DNA of 42,527 bases, from assembly GCF_000414115.1 (NCBI RefSeq), contig NZ_AOPZ01000371.1:1-42527 (forward strand), given 5' to 3'. The stretch is from Streptomyces aurantiacus JA 4570 (GTDB taxonomy: Bacteria; Actinomycetota; Actinomycetes; Streptomycetales; Streptomycetaceae). The notes under the pieces are model-generated. The model was not told the origin of the DNA. It ran no database searches and worked only from the letters and a program-made list of their open reading frames with translations. Positions 24,416 through 32,958 of the stretch are shown piece by piece. Each line of letters opens with the position of its first letter. Positions within the stretch are counted from its first letter, which is position 1. Both the position numbers and the translations under genes were made by a program.

Positions 24416-26623
24416 CTAGGCAGTGTCCTGCGCCTGTTCGCGGATCTTCTGGGAGAGCTGCGCGGGCATCGGCTCGTGCCGGGCGTAGCTCCGGCTGAAC
24501 CGCGCCGTCCCCTGCGACAGGGACCGCAGGTCCACCGCGTACCGGCCGATCTCGATCTCGGGCACCTCGGCCCGCACCAAGGTGCGCCCGCCCGGGGCCT
24601 GTTCGGTGCCGACGACGCGGCCGCGCCGACCGGACAGGTCGCTCATGACCGAGCCCACGTGCTCGTCGCCGACCAGGACCCGCACCTCGGCGACCGGTTC
24701 GAGCAGATGGATGGTGGTGTCCGCCGACGCCTCCCGCAGCGCGAGCGCCCCGGCCGTCTGGAACGCGGCGTCGGAGGAGTCCACGGAGTGCGCCTTGCCG
24801 TCGAGGAGCGTGACGCGTACGTCGATGAGCGGATAGCCGGCCGCGACGCCCTTGGCCGCCTGCGCGCGGACGCCCTTCTCCACGGACGGGATGAACTGCC
24901 GCGGCACCGCGCCGCCCACGACCTTGTCGACGAACTCGATGCCGCTGCCGCCCGGCAGCGGCTCCACCTCGATCTCGCAGATCGCGAACTGGCCGTGGCC
25001 GCCGGACTGCTTCACATGGCGGCCGCGCCCGCCCGACTTGTTCGCGAACGTCTCCCGTAGGGAGACCTTGTGCGGCACCAGGTCGACCTGCACGCCGTAG
25101 CGGTGGCGCAGCCGCTCCAGGGCGACGTCCGCGTGCGCCTCGCCCAGGCACCACAGGACCACCTGGTGGGTGTCCTGGTTGTGTTCGAGCCGCATCGTCG
25201 GATCCTCGGCGACCAGCCGGGACAGGCCCTGCGAGAGCTTGTCCTCGTCCGCCTTGCTGTGCGCCTGGATGGCGAGCGGAAGCAGCGGGTCGGGCATGTC
25301 CCAGGGCGCCATCAGGAGCGGGTCGTCCTTGGCCGACAGGGTGTCGCCGGTCTCGGCGCGGCTGAGCTTGGCGACGCAGGCCAGGTCGCCGGCGACGCAC
25401 TGGGAGAGGGTGCGCTGCTGCTTGCCGAACGGCGAGGACAGGGCGCCCACGCGTTCGTCGACGTCGTGGTCCTCGTGCCCGCGGTCGGCCAGGCCGTGCC
25501 CGGACACATGCACTGTCTCGTCGGGGCGCAGCGTCCCGGAGAAGACCCGGACCAGCGAGATCCGGCCGACGTACGGGTCCGACGCCGTCTTCACCACCTC
25601 GGCCGCGAGGGGGCCTTCGGGGTCGCAGGTCAGGGCCGGGCGGGGCTTGCCCGCCGGGGTGGTGACGGCCGGGGCGGGGTGCTCCAGAGGGGTGGGGAAG
25701 CCGCCCGTGATCAGTTCGAGCAGCTCCACGGTGCCGATGCCCTGGCGGGCGCCCTCGGCGGCGGGGGCGGCGGCCAGCACGGGGTGGAAGATGCCGCGTG
25801 CCACGGCCCGTTCCAGATCCTCGACGAGCGTCTTGTGGTCGATGTCCTCGCCGCCGAGGTAGCGGTCCATCAGGGACTCGTCCTCGCTCTCGGCGATGAT
25901 CCCCTCGATGAGTTTGTTGCGGGCCTCCTGGATGACGGGCAGCTGGTCCTCGCCCGGCTCGGACTCCTTGCGTTCGCCCGACGCGTAGTCGAAGACCCGC
26001 TGCGAGAGCAGTCCGATCAGGCCGGTCACCGGCGCGTGCCCGTCGGTTCCCTGCTCGCCGTGCAGCGGCAGGTACAGCGGCAGTACGGCGTCGGGGTCGT
26101 CGGCGCCGAACGCCTCGGCGCAGCACCGGGTCATCTCCGTGAAGTCGGCGCGCGCCGACTCCAGGTGCGTGACCACGATGGCCCGCGGCATGCCGACCGC
26201 CGCGCACTCCTCCCACACCATGCGGGTCGCGCCCGTGATGCCCTCGGCTCCCTCGGCCGCCGAGACGACGAAGAGGGCCGCGTCCGCGGCGCGCAGACCG
26301 GCCCTCAGCTCACCGACGAAGTCGGCGTATCCCGGGGTGTCCAGGATATTGATCTTGTATCCGCCCCATTCGACGGGGACCAGGGACAGTTGTACGGAGC
26401 GTTGCTGACGGTGCTCGATGTCGTCGTAGTCCGACACCGAGGTGCCGTCCTCGACCCGGCCCGCCCGGTTCACGGCCCCCGCGGTCAGCGCGAGGGCTTC
26501 GACCAGAGTCGTCTTGCCCGATCCGCTGTGGCCGACCAGCACCACATTCCGTACGGACGCGGGATGGTCGGCCGTCGCTGCCCTGCCGGCGGCTCCGGGG
26601 TGTGCATTCGCCTTGTCGCCCAT
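24416..26623 (-). CDS. Elongation factor G-like GTPase (EF-G2/FusA2 type)
   Basis: 735 aa from ATG 26623, with GGGAGG eight bases upstream. Domain order follows EF-G: G domain (~25-280), domain II (SDPYVGRISLVRVFSGTL), III, IV (SGGHGQFAICEIEVEPL, GGAVPRQFIPSVEKGV) and V (EPVAEVRVLVGDEHVGSVMSDLS, split blocks). G1 is GHSGSGKT (31-38), not the EF-G AHVDAGKT. G3 is DTPGYADF (95-102). G4 reads THLE (152-155) in place of NKxD. These differences place it in the EF-G-like group present beside true FusA in actinobacteria, whose role is unsettled (possibly ribosome rescue or recycling, or none in elongation). It is not a tetracycline-resistance TetM by signature. Divergent from pgsA. Confidence 0.88.
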   Translation of the reverse strand: MGDKANAHPGAAGRAATADHPASVRNVVLVGHSGSGKTTLVEALALTAGAVNRAGRVEDGTSVSDYDDIEHRQQRSVQLSLVPVEWGGYKINILDTPGYADFVGELRAGLRAADAALFVVSAAEGAEGITGATRMVWEECAAVGMPRAIVVTHLESARADFTEMTRCCAEAFGADDPDAVLPLYLPLHGEQGTDGHAPVTGLIGLLSQRVFDYASGERKESEPGEDQLPVIQEARNKLIEGIIAESEDESLMDRYLGGEDIDHKTLVEDLERAVARGIFHPVLAAAPAAEGARQGIGTVELLELITGGFPTPLEHPAPAVTTPAGKPRPALTCDPEGPLAAEVVKTASDPYVGRISLVRVFSGTLRPDETVHVSGHGLADRGHEDHDVDERVGALSSPFGKQQRTLSQCVAGDLACVAKLSRAETGDTLSAKDDPLLMAPWDMPDPLLPLAIQAHSKADEDKLSQGLSRLVAEDPTMRLEHNQDTHQVVLWCLGEAHADVALERLRHRYGVQVDLVPHKVSLRETFANKSGGRGRHVKQSGGHGQFAICEIEVEPLPGGSGIEFVDKVVGGAVPRQFIPSVEKGVRAQAAKGVAAGYPLIDVRVTLLDGKAHSVDSSDAAFQTAGALALREASADTTIHLLEPVAEVRVLVGDEHVGSVMSDLSGRRGRVVGTEQAPGGRTLVRAEVPEIEIGRYAVDLRSLSQGTARFSRSYARHEPMPAQLSQKIREQAQDTA

Positions 26624-26882
26624 GCCTTGCCTCCCGGTTACGCGCATGGCTGAGGAGGCGCAGCCCCCTCAGGGATGCTGGCTGTGCGCGGACACACGGG
26701 ACCCGCGTGCGGGGGCGGCTCCGGCGACGCCCGCGGTGCTTCCGAGCTTTCCACTCGTGTCACGGTGCGTCCATACGTCGTACGCGATCGTGAGGGGGCG
26801 AGCCGGGGTCTCGCGGGCGTGACTACGATGGGCCAGCCGGTGGCCAACGGGGCCGCCATGCGCACCGACCCTCGGGAAGGCC

Positions 26883-27557
26883 ATGCTGAACAAGTACGCG
26901 CGTGCATTCTTCACGCGTGTCCTCACACCGTTCGCCGCGTTTCTCATCCGCCGCGGGGTCAGCCCCGACACGGTCACGTTCATCGGCACGGCCGGTGTCG
27001 TCGCGGGAGCGCTGGTCTTCTACCCCCGCGGGGAGTTCTTCTGGGGCACGGTCGTCATCACGCTGTTCGTCTTCTCGGACCTGGTCGACGGCAACATGGC
27101 CCGCCAGCTCGGCCGCTCCAGCCGGTGGGGCGCGTTCCTCGACTCCACCCTCGACCGGGTCGCGGACGGCGCGATCTTCGGTGGCTTCGCCCTCTGGTAC
27201 GCCGGTTCCGGCGACAACAACATCCTGTGCGCGGTGTCGATCTTCTGCCTGGCCAGCGGCCAGGTGGTGTCGTACACGAAGGCGCGCGGGGAGGCGATCG
27301 GCCTGCCCGTGGCCGTCAACGGCCTGGTGGAGCGGGCCGAGCGGCTTGTGATCTCGCTGGTCGCCGCGGGCTTCGCCGGGCTGCACAAGTTCGGTGTTCC
27401 CGGCATCGACGTGCTGCTGCCCGTCGCCCTGTGGATCGTCGCGGTCGGCAGCCTCGTCACGCTCGTGCAGCGCGTGGTGACGGTACGCCGCGAGTCCGAG
27501 GAAGCGGACCAGGAAGCCGCGCGGGAGGCCCCCCAGGAGAGCGAGACGGCCTCATGA
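26883..27557 (+). CDS. pgsA: Phosphatidylinositol phosphate synthase (CDP-alcohol phosphotransferase)
   Basis: 224 aa from ATG 26883, with GGGAAGG upstream. The CDP-OH-P signature D66xxD69G70xxAR...G83xxxD87xxxD91 is complete (DLVDGNMARQLG, GAFLDSTLDRVAD). About six hydrophobic helices follow, then a charged C-terminal tail. Actinobacterial members transfer phosphatidic acid from CDP-DAG to inositol-1-phosphate, giving PI-phosphate, the precursor of PI and PIMs. The neighbouring acyltransferase and mannosyltransferase, coupled by ATGA and GTGA overlaps, strongly support this over PG-phosphate synthesis. Confidence 0.93.
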   Translation: MLNKYARAFFTRVLTPFAAFLIRRGVSPDTVTFIGTAGVVAGALVFYPRGEFFWGTVVITLFVFSDLVDGNMARQLGRSSRWGAFLDSTLDRVADGAIFGGFALWYAGSGDNNILCAVSIFCLASGQVVSYTKARGEAIGLPVAVNGLVERAERLVISLVAAGFAGLHKFGVPGIDVLLPVALWIVAVGSLVTLVQRVVTVRRESEEADQEAAREAPQESETAS

Positions 27558-28510
27558 GCCCGGCCACGGAGAAGCTGACGGACGCGCTGTACGGCCTTGG
27601 CTGGACCACGGTCAAGAAGCTTCCCGAGCGCACCGCCGTGCGCCTCGGCCGCACCATCGCCGACCTCGCGTGGAAGCGGCGCGGCAAGGGCGTCCTGCGC
27701 CTGGAGGCGAACTACGCGCGCGTGGTGCCCGACGCGAGCCCGGCGCGCCTCGCCGAGCTGTCCAAGGCGGGCATGCGGTCGTACATGCGGTACTGGATGG
27801 AGTCCTTCCGGCTTCCGGCCTGGAGCAAGGACCGCATCAAGAACGGCTTCACCCCCGATGGCCTGCATCATCTGACCGACGGCCTGGCGTCGGGCGAGGG
27901 CGTCATCATCGCCCTGCCGCACCTGGGCAACTGGGACCTGGCAGGCGCGTGGGTCACCACGAAGCTCGACACGCCCTTCACGACCGTGCAGGAGCGGCAG
28001 AAGCCCGAGTCCCTGTACGACCGCTTCGTCGCCTACCGCAGCGGCCTCGGTATGGAGGTCCTGCCGCACACCGGCGGCTCCGCCTTCGGCACGCTGGCGC
28101 GCAGGCTGCGCGCGGGCGGCCTGGTCTGCCTGGTCGCCGACCGGGACCTGTCGGCGTCCGGCGTCGAGGTGAAGTTCTTCGGCGAGACCGCGCGAATGCC
28201 CGCCGGGCCCGCCGCTCTCGCCCAGCAGACCGGCGCGCAGCTGCTCCCGGTGACGCTCTGGTACGACGACTCGCCCATCATGCGGGGCCGGGTCCACCCG
28301 CCGGTCGAGGTGCCCGAGACGGGGACACGGGCGGAGAAGACGGCCGCCATGACGCAGGCCCTGGCCGACGCCTTCGCCACCGGGATCGCCGAGCATCCGC
28401 AGGACTGGCACATGCTGCAGCGGCTGTGGCTGGCGGACCTGGATCCGGCGAAGGCGCCGGGCGGCCGGGCCGATGAGCCGGGCGGCCGGGCCGACGAGGG
28501 GACACCGTGA
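27554..28510 (+). CDS. Phosphatidylinositol mannoside acyltransferase (LpxL/HtrB-like)
   Basis: 318 aa; ATG overlaps the pgsA stop (ATGA). It belongs to the lysophospholipid acyltransferase superfamily, with the HxxxxD catalytic motif in LPHLGNWD (H123, D128), followed by VQERQKPESLYDRFVAYR, GGLVCLVADRDLSASGVEVKFFGE and a LPVTLWYDD strand. In mycobacteria the orthologue (Rv2611c, PatA-type) acylates the mannose of PIM1/PIM2 on the inner membrane face. The C-terminus carries a 21-bp duplicate (PGGRADE twice), outside the catalytic part. Confidence 0.9.
   Translation: MSPATEKLTDALYGLGWTTVKKLPERTAVRLGRTIADLAWKRRGKGVLRLEANYARVVPDASPARLAELSKAGMRSYMRYWMESFRLPAWSKDRIKNGFTPDGLHHLTDGLASGEGVIIALPHLGNWDLAGAWVTTKLDTPFTTVQERQKPESLYDRFVAYRSGLGMEVLPHTGGSAFGTLARRLRAGGLVCLVADRDLSASGVEVKFFGETARMPAGPAALAQQTGAQLLPVTLWYDDSPIMRGRVHPPVEVPETGTRAEKTAAMTQALADAFATGIAEHPQDWHMLQRLWLADLDPAKAPGGRADEPGGRADEGTP
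28457..28498 (+). repeat. 21-bp in-frame tandem repeat at the 3' end of the acyltransferase gene
   Basis: CCGGGCGGCCGGGCCGATGA+G and the same with GACGAG; one substitution. It encodes PGGRADE twice. Confidence 0.8.
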
Positions 28511-29673
28511 AGGTAGGCATCGTCTGCCCCTACTCGTGGGACGTCCCGGGCGGCGTCCAGTTCCACATCCGCGATCTGGCGGAGCACCTCATCCGCCTGG
28601 GGCATGAGGTCTCCGTCCTCGCCCCCGCCGATGACGAGACCCCACTGCCGCCGTACGTGGTGTCGGCGGGCCGGGCCGTTCCCGTTCCGTACAACGGCTC
28701 GGTCGCGCGGCTCAACTTCGGCTTCCTGTCGGCCGCGCGGGTGCGGCGCTGGCTGCACGACGGCACGTTCGACGTGATCCACATCCATGAACCGACGTCG
28801 CCGTCGCTCGGCCTGCTCACGTGCTGGGCCGCGCAGGGGCCGATCGTCGCCACGTTCCACACCTCCAACCCGCGCTCGCGGGCCATGATCGCGGCGTATC
28901 CGATCCTGCAGCCCGCCCTGGAGAAGATCAGCGCGCGCATCGCGGTCAGCGAGTACGCGCGCCGCACGCTGGTGGAGCACCTCGGCGGCGACGCGGTGGT
29001 CATCCCCAACGGCGTCGACGTCGACTTCTTCGCCCGGGCCGAGCCCGAGCCGGAGTGGCAGGGACAGACGATCGGCTTCATCGGGCGCATCGACGAGCCC
29101 CGCAAGGGCCTGCCGGTGCTGATGAAGGCGCTCCCGCAGATCTTCGCCGCGCGGCCCGAGGCCCGCCTCCTCGTGGCGGGGCGGGGCGACGAGGAGGAGG
29201 CCGTCGCCTCCCTGCCCGCCGAGCTGCGCTCCCGGGTGGAGTTCCTCGGCATGATCAGCGACGAGGACAAGGCGCGCCTGCTGCGCAGCGTCGACGTGTA
29301 CGTCGCCCCGAACACCGGCGGCGAGAGCTTCGGCATCATCCTGGTCGAGGCCATGTCGGCCGGCGCCCCCGTCCTCGCCAGCGACCTCGACGCCTTCGCC
29401 CAGGTCCTCGACCAGGGCTCCGCGGGCGACCTGTTCACCAACGAGGACGCGTCCTCGCTGGCCGACGCGGCGATCCGGCTGCTCCGCGACCCCGTACGCC
29501 GCGAGGAACTGCGCGACCGCGGCAGCAAGCACGTCCGCCGCTTCGACTGGTCGACGGTCGGCGCGGACATCCTCTCCGTGTACGAGACGGTGGCGGTGGG
29601 CGCGGCCGCGGTGGCGACGGACGAACGCACGGGCCTGCGGGCGAGGTTCGGCCTGGCGAAGGACAAGCTGTAG
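28507..29673 (+). CDS. pimA: Phosphatidylinositol alpha-mannosyltransferase (GT4)
   Basis: 388 aa; GTG overlaps the upstream stop (GTGA), no separate RBS needed. GT-B fold, family GT4: N-terminal VGIVCPYSWDVPGGVQFHIRDLAE (GGVQ acceptor/donor loop), VIHIHEPTSPSLGLL, the TFHTSNPRSRAM block whose His corresponds to the PimA catalytic-site His, FIGRIDEPRKGLPVLMKAL, and the EX7E motif ESFGIILVE (~273-282) binding GDP-mannose. It transfers the first mannose to position 2 of PI, giving PIM1, at the inner face of the membrane. The position in the pgsA-acyltransferase-pimA operon matches that of mycobacteria. Confidence 0.93.
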   Translation: MKVGIVCPYSWDVPGGVQFHIRDLAEHLIRLGHEVSVLAPADDETPLPPYVVSAGRAVPVPYNGSVARLNFGFLSAARVRRWLHDGTFDVIHIHEPTSPSLGLLTCWAAQGPIVATFHTSNPRSRAMIAAYPILQPALEKISARIAVSEYARRTLVEHLGGDAVVIPNGVDVDFFARAEPEPEWQGQTIGFIGRIDEPRKGLPVLMKALPQIFAARPEARLLVAGRGDEEEAVASLPAELRSRVEFLGMISDEDKARLLRSVDVYVAPNTGGESFGIILVEAMSAGAPVLASDLDAFAQVLDQGSAGDLFTNEDASSLADAAIRLLRDPVRREELRDRGSKHVRRFDWSTVGADILSVYETVAVGAAAVATDERTGLRARFGLAKDKL

Positions 29674-30218
29674 TGACCTCCACGTTGATCTGGATCGCCG
29701 TAGCCCTCTTCGCGATCGGCCTCTATCTGAGCTGGACCGCGGGCCGCCTCGACCGGCTGCACGCGCGGATCGACGCGGCCCGCGCCGCGCTCGACGCGCA
29801 ACTGCTGCGCCGCGCGTCGGTCGCCCAGGAACTGGCCACCTCGGGAGTGCTCGACCCGGCGGCCTCCATCGTCCTGTACGAGGCGGCACACGCGGCCCGG
29901 CAGGCGGAGGAGGAGCACCGCGAGGTCGCCGAGAGCGAGCTGAGCCAGGCGCTGCGTGCCGTGTTCGAGGTGGTGGGACAGGTCGAGGCCGTCCGGGAGG
30001 CCCCCGGCGGCGAGGGCGCCGCGGACGAACTGGCCCAGGCGGTCCGCCGGGTCCCCATGGCTCGCCGCTTCCACAACGACGCCGTGCGGGCCGCCCGCGC
30101 CCTGCGCCGCCACCGCAAGGTGCGCTGGTTCCGGCTGGCCGGGCACGCCCCGTTCCCCATGGCCTTCGAGATGGACGACGTGGCACCGGCGGCCCTCGCG
30201 GACCGGCCCGGAACCTAG
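29673..30218 (+). CDS. LemA-like single-pass membrane protein
   Basis: 181 aa; the GTG start shares its G with the pimA stop (TAGTG), so it is translationally coupled as the last gene of the PIM operon. An N-terminal helix (LIWIAVALFAIGLYLSWTAG, residues 5-24) is followed by a long helical, coiled-coil-like region (RLDRLHARIDAARAALDAQLLRRASVAQELA). This resembles the start of LemA-family proteins (membrane anchor plus helical bundle) but lacks enough similarity in the rest to be certain. It faces the cytoplasm if oriented like LemA. Function unknown, but location implies a link to PIM or envelope. Confidence 0.8.
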   Translation: MTSTLIWIAVALFAIGLYLSWTAGRLDRLHARIDAARAALDAQLLRRASVAQELATSGVLDPAASIVLYEAAHAARQAEEEHREVAESELSQALRAVFEVVGQVEAVREAPGGEGAADELAQAVRRVPMARRFHNDAVRAARALRRHRKVRWFRLAGHAPFPMAFEMDDVAPAALADRPGT

Positions 30219-30455
30219 GGCGTGTCCGATGGGTCGGCGCGGCGAAAACGATCCACAGCCTCACCATTGGCCCTTGCTGTGGCCTGGTCCCGGGACGTTT
30301 CCTCTGTACCAGCGGAAACGCGACGGAAGCCGAAGGACGCCGAACCGAGCGGCCTTCCGGCCGCCGTCCCGCTCGGCGGCGTCCACGCGGCGTACCCGCG
30401 CACCCGCCTCCTGTCACAGCCTTCGTGCAGCCTTCGTACCGAGTGAGGTCAACCC

Positions 30456-31379
30456 GTGTCCAGCACGCTCTCCCACAGCCCCCAGCCCGCCGACAGCACC
30501 GCGACCGGCACCGCCCGCGTGAAGCGCGGCATGGCCGAGCAGCTCAAGGGCGGCGTGATCATGGACGTGGTCAACGCCGAGCAGGCGAAGATCGCCGAGG
30601 ACGCGGGTGCCGTGGCCGTCATGGCCCTGGAGCGGGTTCCCGCCGACATCCGCAAGGACGGCGGCGTGGCCCGGATGTCGGACCCGAACATGATCGAAGA
30701 GATCATCGAGGCCGTCTCCATCCCGGTCATGGCCAAGTCGCGCATCGGCCACTTCGTGGAGGCCCAGGTCCTGCAGTCGCTGGGCGTCGACTACATCGAC
30801 GAGTCCGAGGTCCTCACCCCGGCCGACGAGGTCAACCACTCCGACAAGTTCGCCTTCACCACCCCCTTCGTCTGCGGTGCCACCAACCTGGGCGAGGCCC
30901 TGCGCCGCATCGCCGAGGGCGCGGCCATGATCCGCTCCAAGGGCGAGGCCGGCACCGGCAACGTCGTCGAGGCCGTCCGCCACCTGCGCCAGATCAAGAA
31001 CGAGATCGCCAAGCTGCGCGGCTTCGACAACAACGAGCTGTACGCCGCGGCCAAGGAGCTGCGCGCCCCGTACGAGCTCGTCAAGGAGGTCTCCGAGCTC
31101 GGCAAGCTGCCGGTGGTCCTCTTCTCGGCCGGTGGCGTCGCCACCCCCGCCGACGCCGCCCTGATGCGCCAGCTCGGCGCCGAGGGCGTCTTCGTCGGCT
31201 CCGGCATCTTCAAGTCCGGCGACCCGGCCAAGCGCGCCGCCGCCATCGTGAAGGCCACCACCTTCTACGACGACCCCAAGATCATCGCGGACGCGTCCCG
31301 CAACCTCGGCGAGGCCATGGTCGGCATCAACTGCGACACTCTGCCCGAGGCCGAGCGCTACGCGAACCGCGGCTGGTAA
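30456..31379 (+). CDS. pdxS: Pyridoxal 5'-phosphate synthase, synthase subunit
   Basis: 307 aa from GTG 30456, with GAGG seven bases upstream. A (beta/alpha)8 barrel of the SNZ family: MAEQLKGGVIMDVVNAEQAKIAEDAGAVAVMALERVPADIR, RMSDPNMIEEI, VMAKSRIGHF, DESEVLTPADE, IRSKGEAGTGNVVEAV, GGVATPADAALMRQLGAEGVFVGSGIF. The lysines in VMAKSR and IRSKGE are those that bind the sugar-phosphate and intermediates. It makes PLP from ribose-5-phosphate, glyceraldehyde-3-phosphate and ammonia supplied by PdxT, encoded three bases downstream. The 237-bp leader has several short inverted repeats but no clear promoter. Confidence 0.98.
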   Translation: MSSTLSHSPQPADSTATGTARVKRGMAEQLKGGVIMDVVNAEQAKIAEDAGAVAVMALERVPADIRKDGGVARMSDPNMIEEIIEAVSIPVMAKSRIGHFVEAQVLQSLGVDYIDESEVLTPADEVNHSDKFAFTTPFVCGATNLGEALRRIAEGAAMIRSKGEAGTGNVVEAVRHLRQIKNEIAKLRGFDNNELYAAAKELRAPYELVKEVSELGKLPVVLFSAGGVATPADAALMRQLGAEGVFVGSGIFKSGDPAKRAAAIVKATTFYDDPKIIADASRNLGEAMVGINCDTLPEAERYANRGW

Positions 31380-31382
31380 CCC

Positions 31383-31991
31383 ATGAACGACACCCCCGTA
31401 GTCGGCGTCCTGGCTCTCCAGGGCGACGTGCGGGAGCACCTCATCGCCCTGGCCGCGGCCGACGCCGTGGCCAGGCCGGTGCGGCGCCCCGAAGAGCTCG
31501 CCGAGGTCGACGGCCTGGTCATCCCCGGCGGCGAGTCGACCACCATCTCCAAACTGGCAGCGCTTTTCGGCCTGTTGGAGCCGCTACGCGCGCGCGTGCG
31601 CGAAGGCATGCCGGTCTACGGCACCTGCGCGGGCATGATCATGCTCGCCGACAAGATCCTGGACCCGCGTTCGGGGCAGGAGACGGTCGGCGGCATCGAC
31701 ATGATCGTGCGCCGCAACGCCTTCGGGCGGCAGAACGAGTCCTTCGAAGCGGCGGTGGACGTCAAGGGTGTCGAGGGCGACCCTGTAGAGGGCGTCTTCA
31801 TCCGCGCCCCCTGGGTGGAGTCCGTCGGCGCCGAGGTCGACGTGCTCGCCGAGCACGAGGGACACATCGTCGCCGTCCGCCAGGGCGACGCACTCGCCAC
31901 GTCCTTCCATCCCGAGCTGACGGGCGACCACAGGGTGCACGCCCTGTTCGTCGAGATGGTGCGGGCGAAGCGGGTACCGAGGTCCTTGTAG
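31383..31991 (+). CDS. pdxT: Pyridoxal 5'-phosphate synthase, glutaminase subunit
   Basis: 202 aa, ATG three bases after the pdxS stop. Class I amidotransferase of the SNO family: VGVLALQGDVREH, VIPGGESTTISKL, nucleophile in VYGTCAGMIM (C~80), RRNAFGRQNESFEA, and the His/Glu pair in SFHPELTGD. It hydrolyses glutamine and channels ammonia into PdxS in a 12+12 complex. Co-transcribed with pdxS. Confidence 0.98.
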   Translation: MNDTPVVGVLALQGDVREHLIALAAADAVARPVRRPEELAEVDGLVIPGGESTTISKLAALFGLLEPLRARVREGMPVYGTCAGMIMLADKILDPRSGQETVGGIDMIVRRNAFGRQNESFEAAVDVKGVEGDPVEGVFIRAPWVESVGAEVDVLAEHEGHIVAVRQGDALATSFHPELTGDHRVHALFVEMVRAKRVPRSL

Positions 31992-32039
31992 GATCTCTGG
32001 CGTTCGTACTGAGGTTGGTTACGCGAAGGAGACAGGCAG

Positions 32040-32792
32040 ATGTCCGGCCACTCTAAATGGGCTACGACGAAGCACAAGAAGGCCGTGATCGATGCCAAGC
32101 GCGGCAAGCTCTTCGCGAAGCTGATCAAGAACATCGAGGTCGCGGCGCGGACCGGCGGCGCGGACGTCGACGGCAACCCGACTCTCTTCGACGCCATCCA
32201 GAAGGCCAAGAAGAGCTCGGTCCCGAACAAGAACATCGACTCCGCGGTCAAGCGCGGCGCGGGCCTCGAGGCCGGCGGCGCCGACTACGAGACGATCATG
32301 TACGAGGGCTACGGCCCCAACGGTGTCGCGGTGCTCATCGAGTGTCTGACCGACAACCGCAACCGCGCCGCCTCCGACGTGCGCGTCGCGATGACCCGCA
32401 ACGGCGGCTCCATGGCCGACCCGGGCTCGGTGTCGTACCTCTTCAACCGCAAGGGCGTCGTGATCGTCCCCAAGGGCGAGCTGACCGAGGACGACGTCCT
32501 GACCGCCGTTCTGGACGCCGGTGCCGAAGAGGTCAACGACCTGGGCGAGTCCTTCGAGGTGCTCAGCGAGGCCACCGACCTGGTCGCGGTCCGCACCGCG
32601 CTCCAGGAAGCCGGCATCGACTACGACTCGGCCGACGCCAACTTCGTCCCGACCATGCAGGTCGAGCTGGACGAGGAGGGTGCCCGCAAGATCTTCAAGC
32701 TCATCGACGCCCTCGAGGACAGCGACGACGTGCAGAACGTCTTCGCCAACTTCGACGTGTCGGACGACGTCATGGCGAAGGTCGACGCGTAG
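32040..32792 (+). CDS. YebC/PmpR family protein (TACO1-like)
   Basis: 250 aa from ATG 32040, with AAGGAGA nine bases upstream. Family blocks: MSGHSKWATTKHKKAVIDAKRGKLFAKLIKNIEVAAR, DAIQKAKKSSVPNKNIDSAVKRG, YEGYGPNGVAVLIECLTDNRNRAASDVR, GSMADPGSVSYLF. Long described as a transcription regulator, and more recently linked to relieving ribosome stalling. In many bacteria it lies directly before ruvC, as here (167 bp). Confidence 0.97.
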   Translation: MSGHSKWATTKHKKAVIDAKRGKLFAKLIKNIEVAARTGGADVDGNPTLFDAIQKAKKSSVPNKNIDSAVKRGAGLEAGGADYETIMYEGYGPNGVAVLIECLTDNRNRAASDVRVAMTRNGGSMADPGSVSYLFNRKGVVIVPKGELTEDDVLTAVLDAGAEEVNDLGESFEVLSEATDLVAVRTALQEAGIDYDSADANFVPTMQVELDEEGARKIFKLIDALEDSDDVQNVFANFDVSDDVMAKVDA

Positions 32793-32832
32793 GCGCTCCG
32801 CTGGGCTTCATGATGCCGCTGCGGGCCGCCTG

Positions 32833-32902
32833 TGGTCGCTCGCGCAGTTCCCCGCGCCCCTATGGGGCGCACGTGGGCCGACGGGACACACCCCGTCGGC
32901 CC
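32833..32902 (+). repeat. Streptomyces intergenic repeat (CGCGCAGTTCCCCGCGCCCC type) plus terminator-like hairpin
   Basis: The common Streptomyces word GCGCAGTTCCCCGCGCCCCT is followed by GGGGCGC, forming a 7-bp stem with loop TAT (32854-32870). Directly after it, GGGCCGACGGG (32875-32885) pairs exactly with CCCGTCGGCCC (32892-32902). These two hairpins separate yebC from ruvC and may end the pdxST-yebC transcript. The family assignment is from memory. Confidence 0.65.
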
Positions 32903-32958
32903 ATCGCGTTGTCAGAGGGACCCGATAACCTGCACGGACAGGCGATTGGAGGGGTCAC

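Noticed and set aside
24416..26623. Tetracycline-resistance TetM/OtrA-type ribosomal protection protein
   Set aside because: G1/G4 motifs and overall pattern fit the actinobacterial EF-G-like group; no resistance-gene context.
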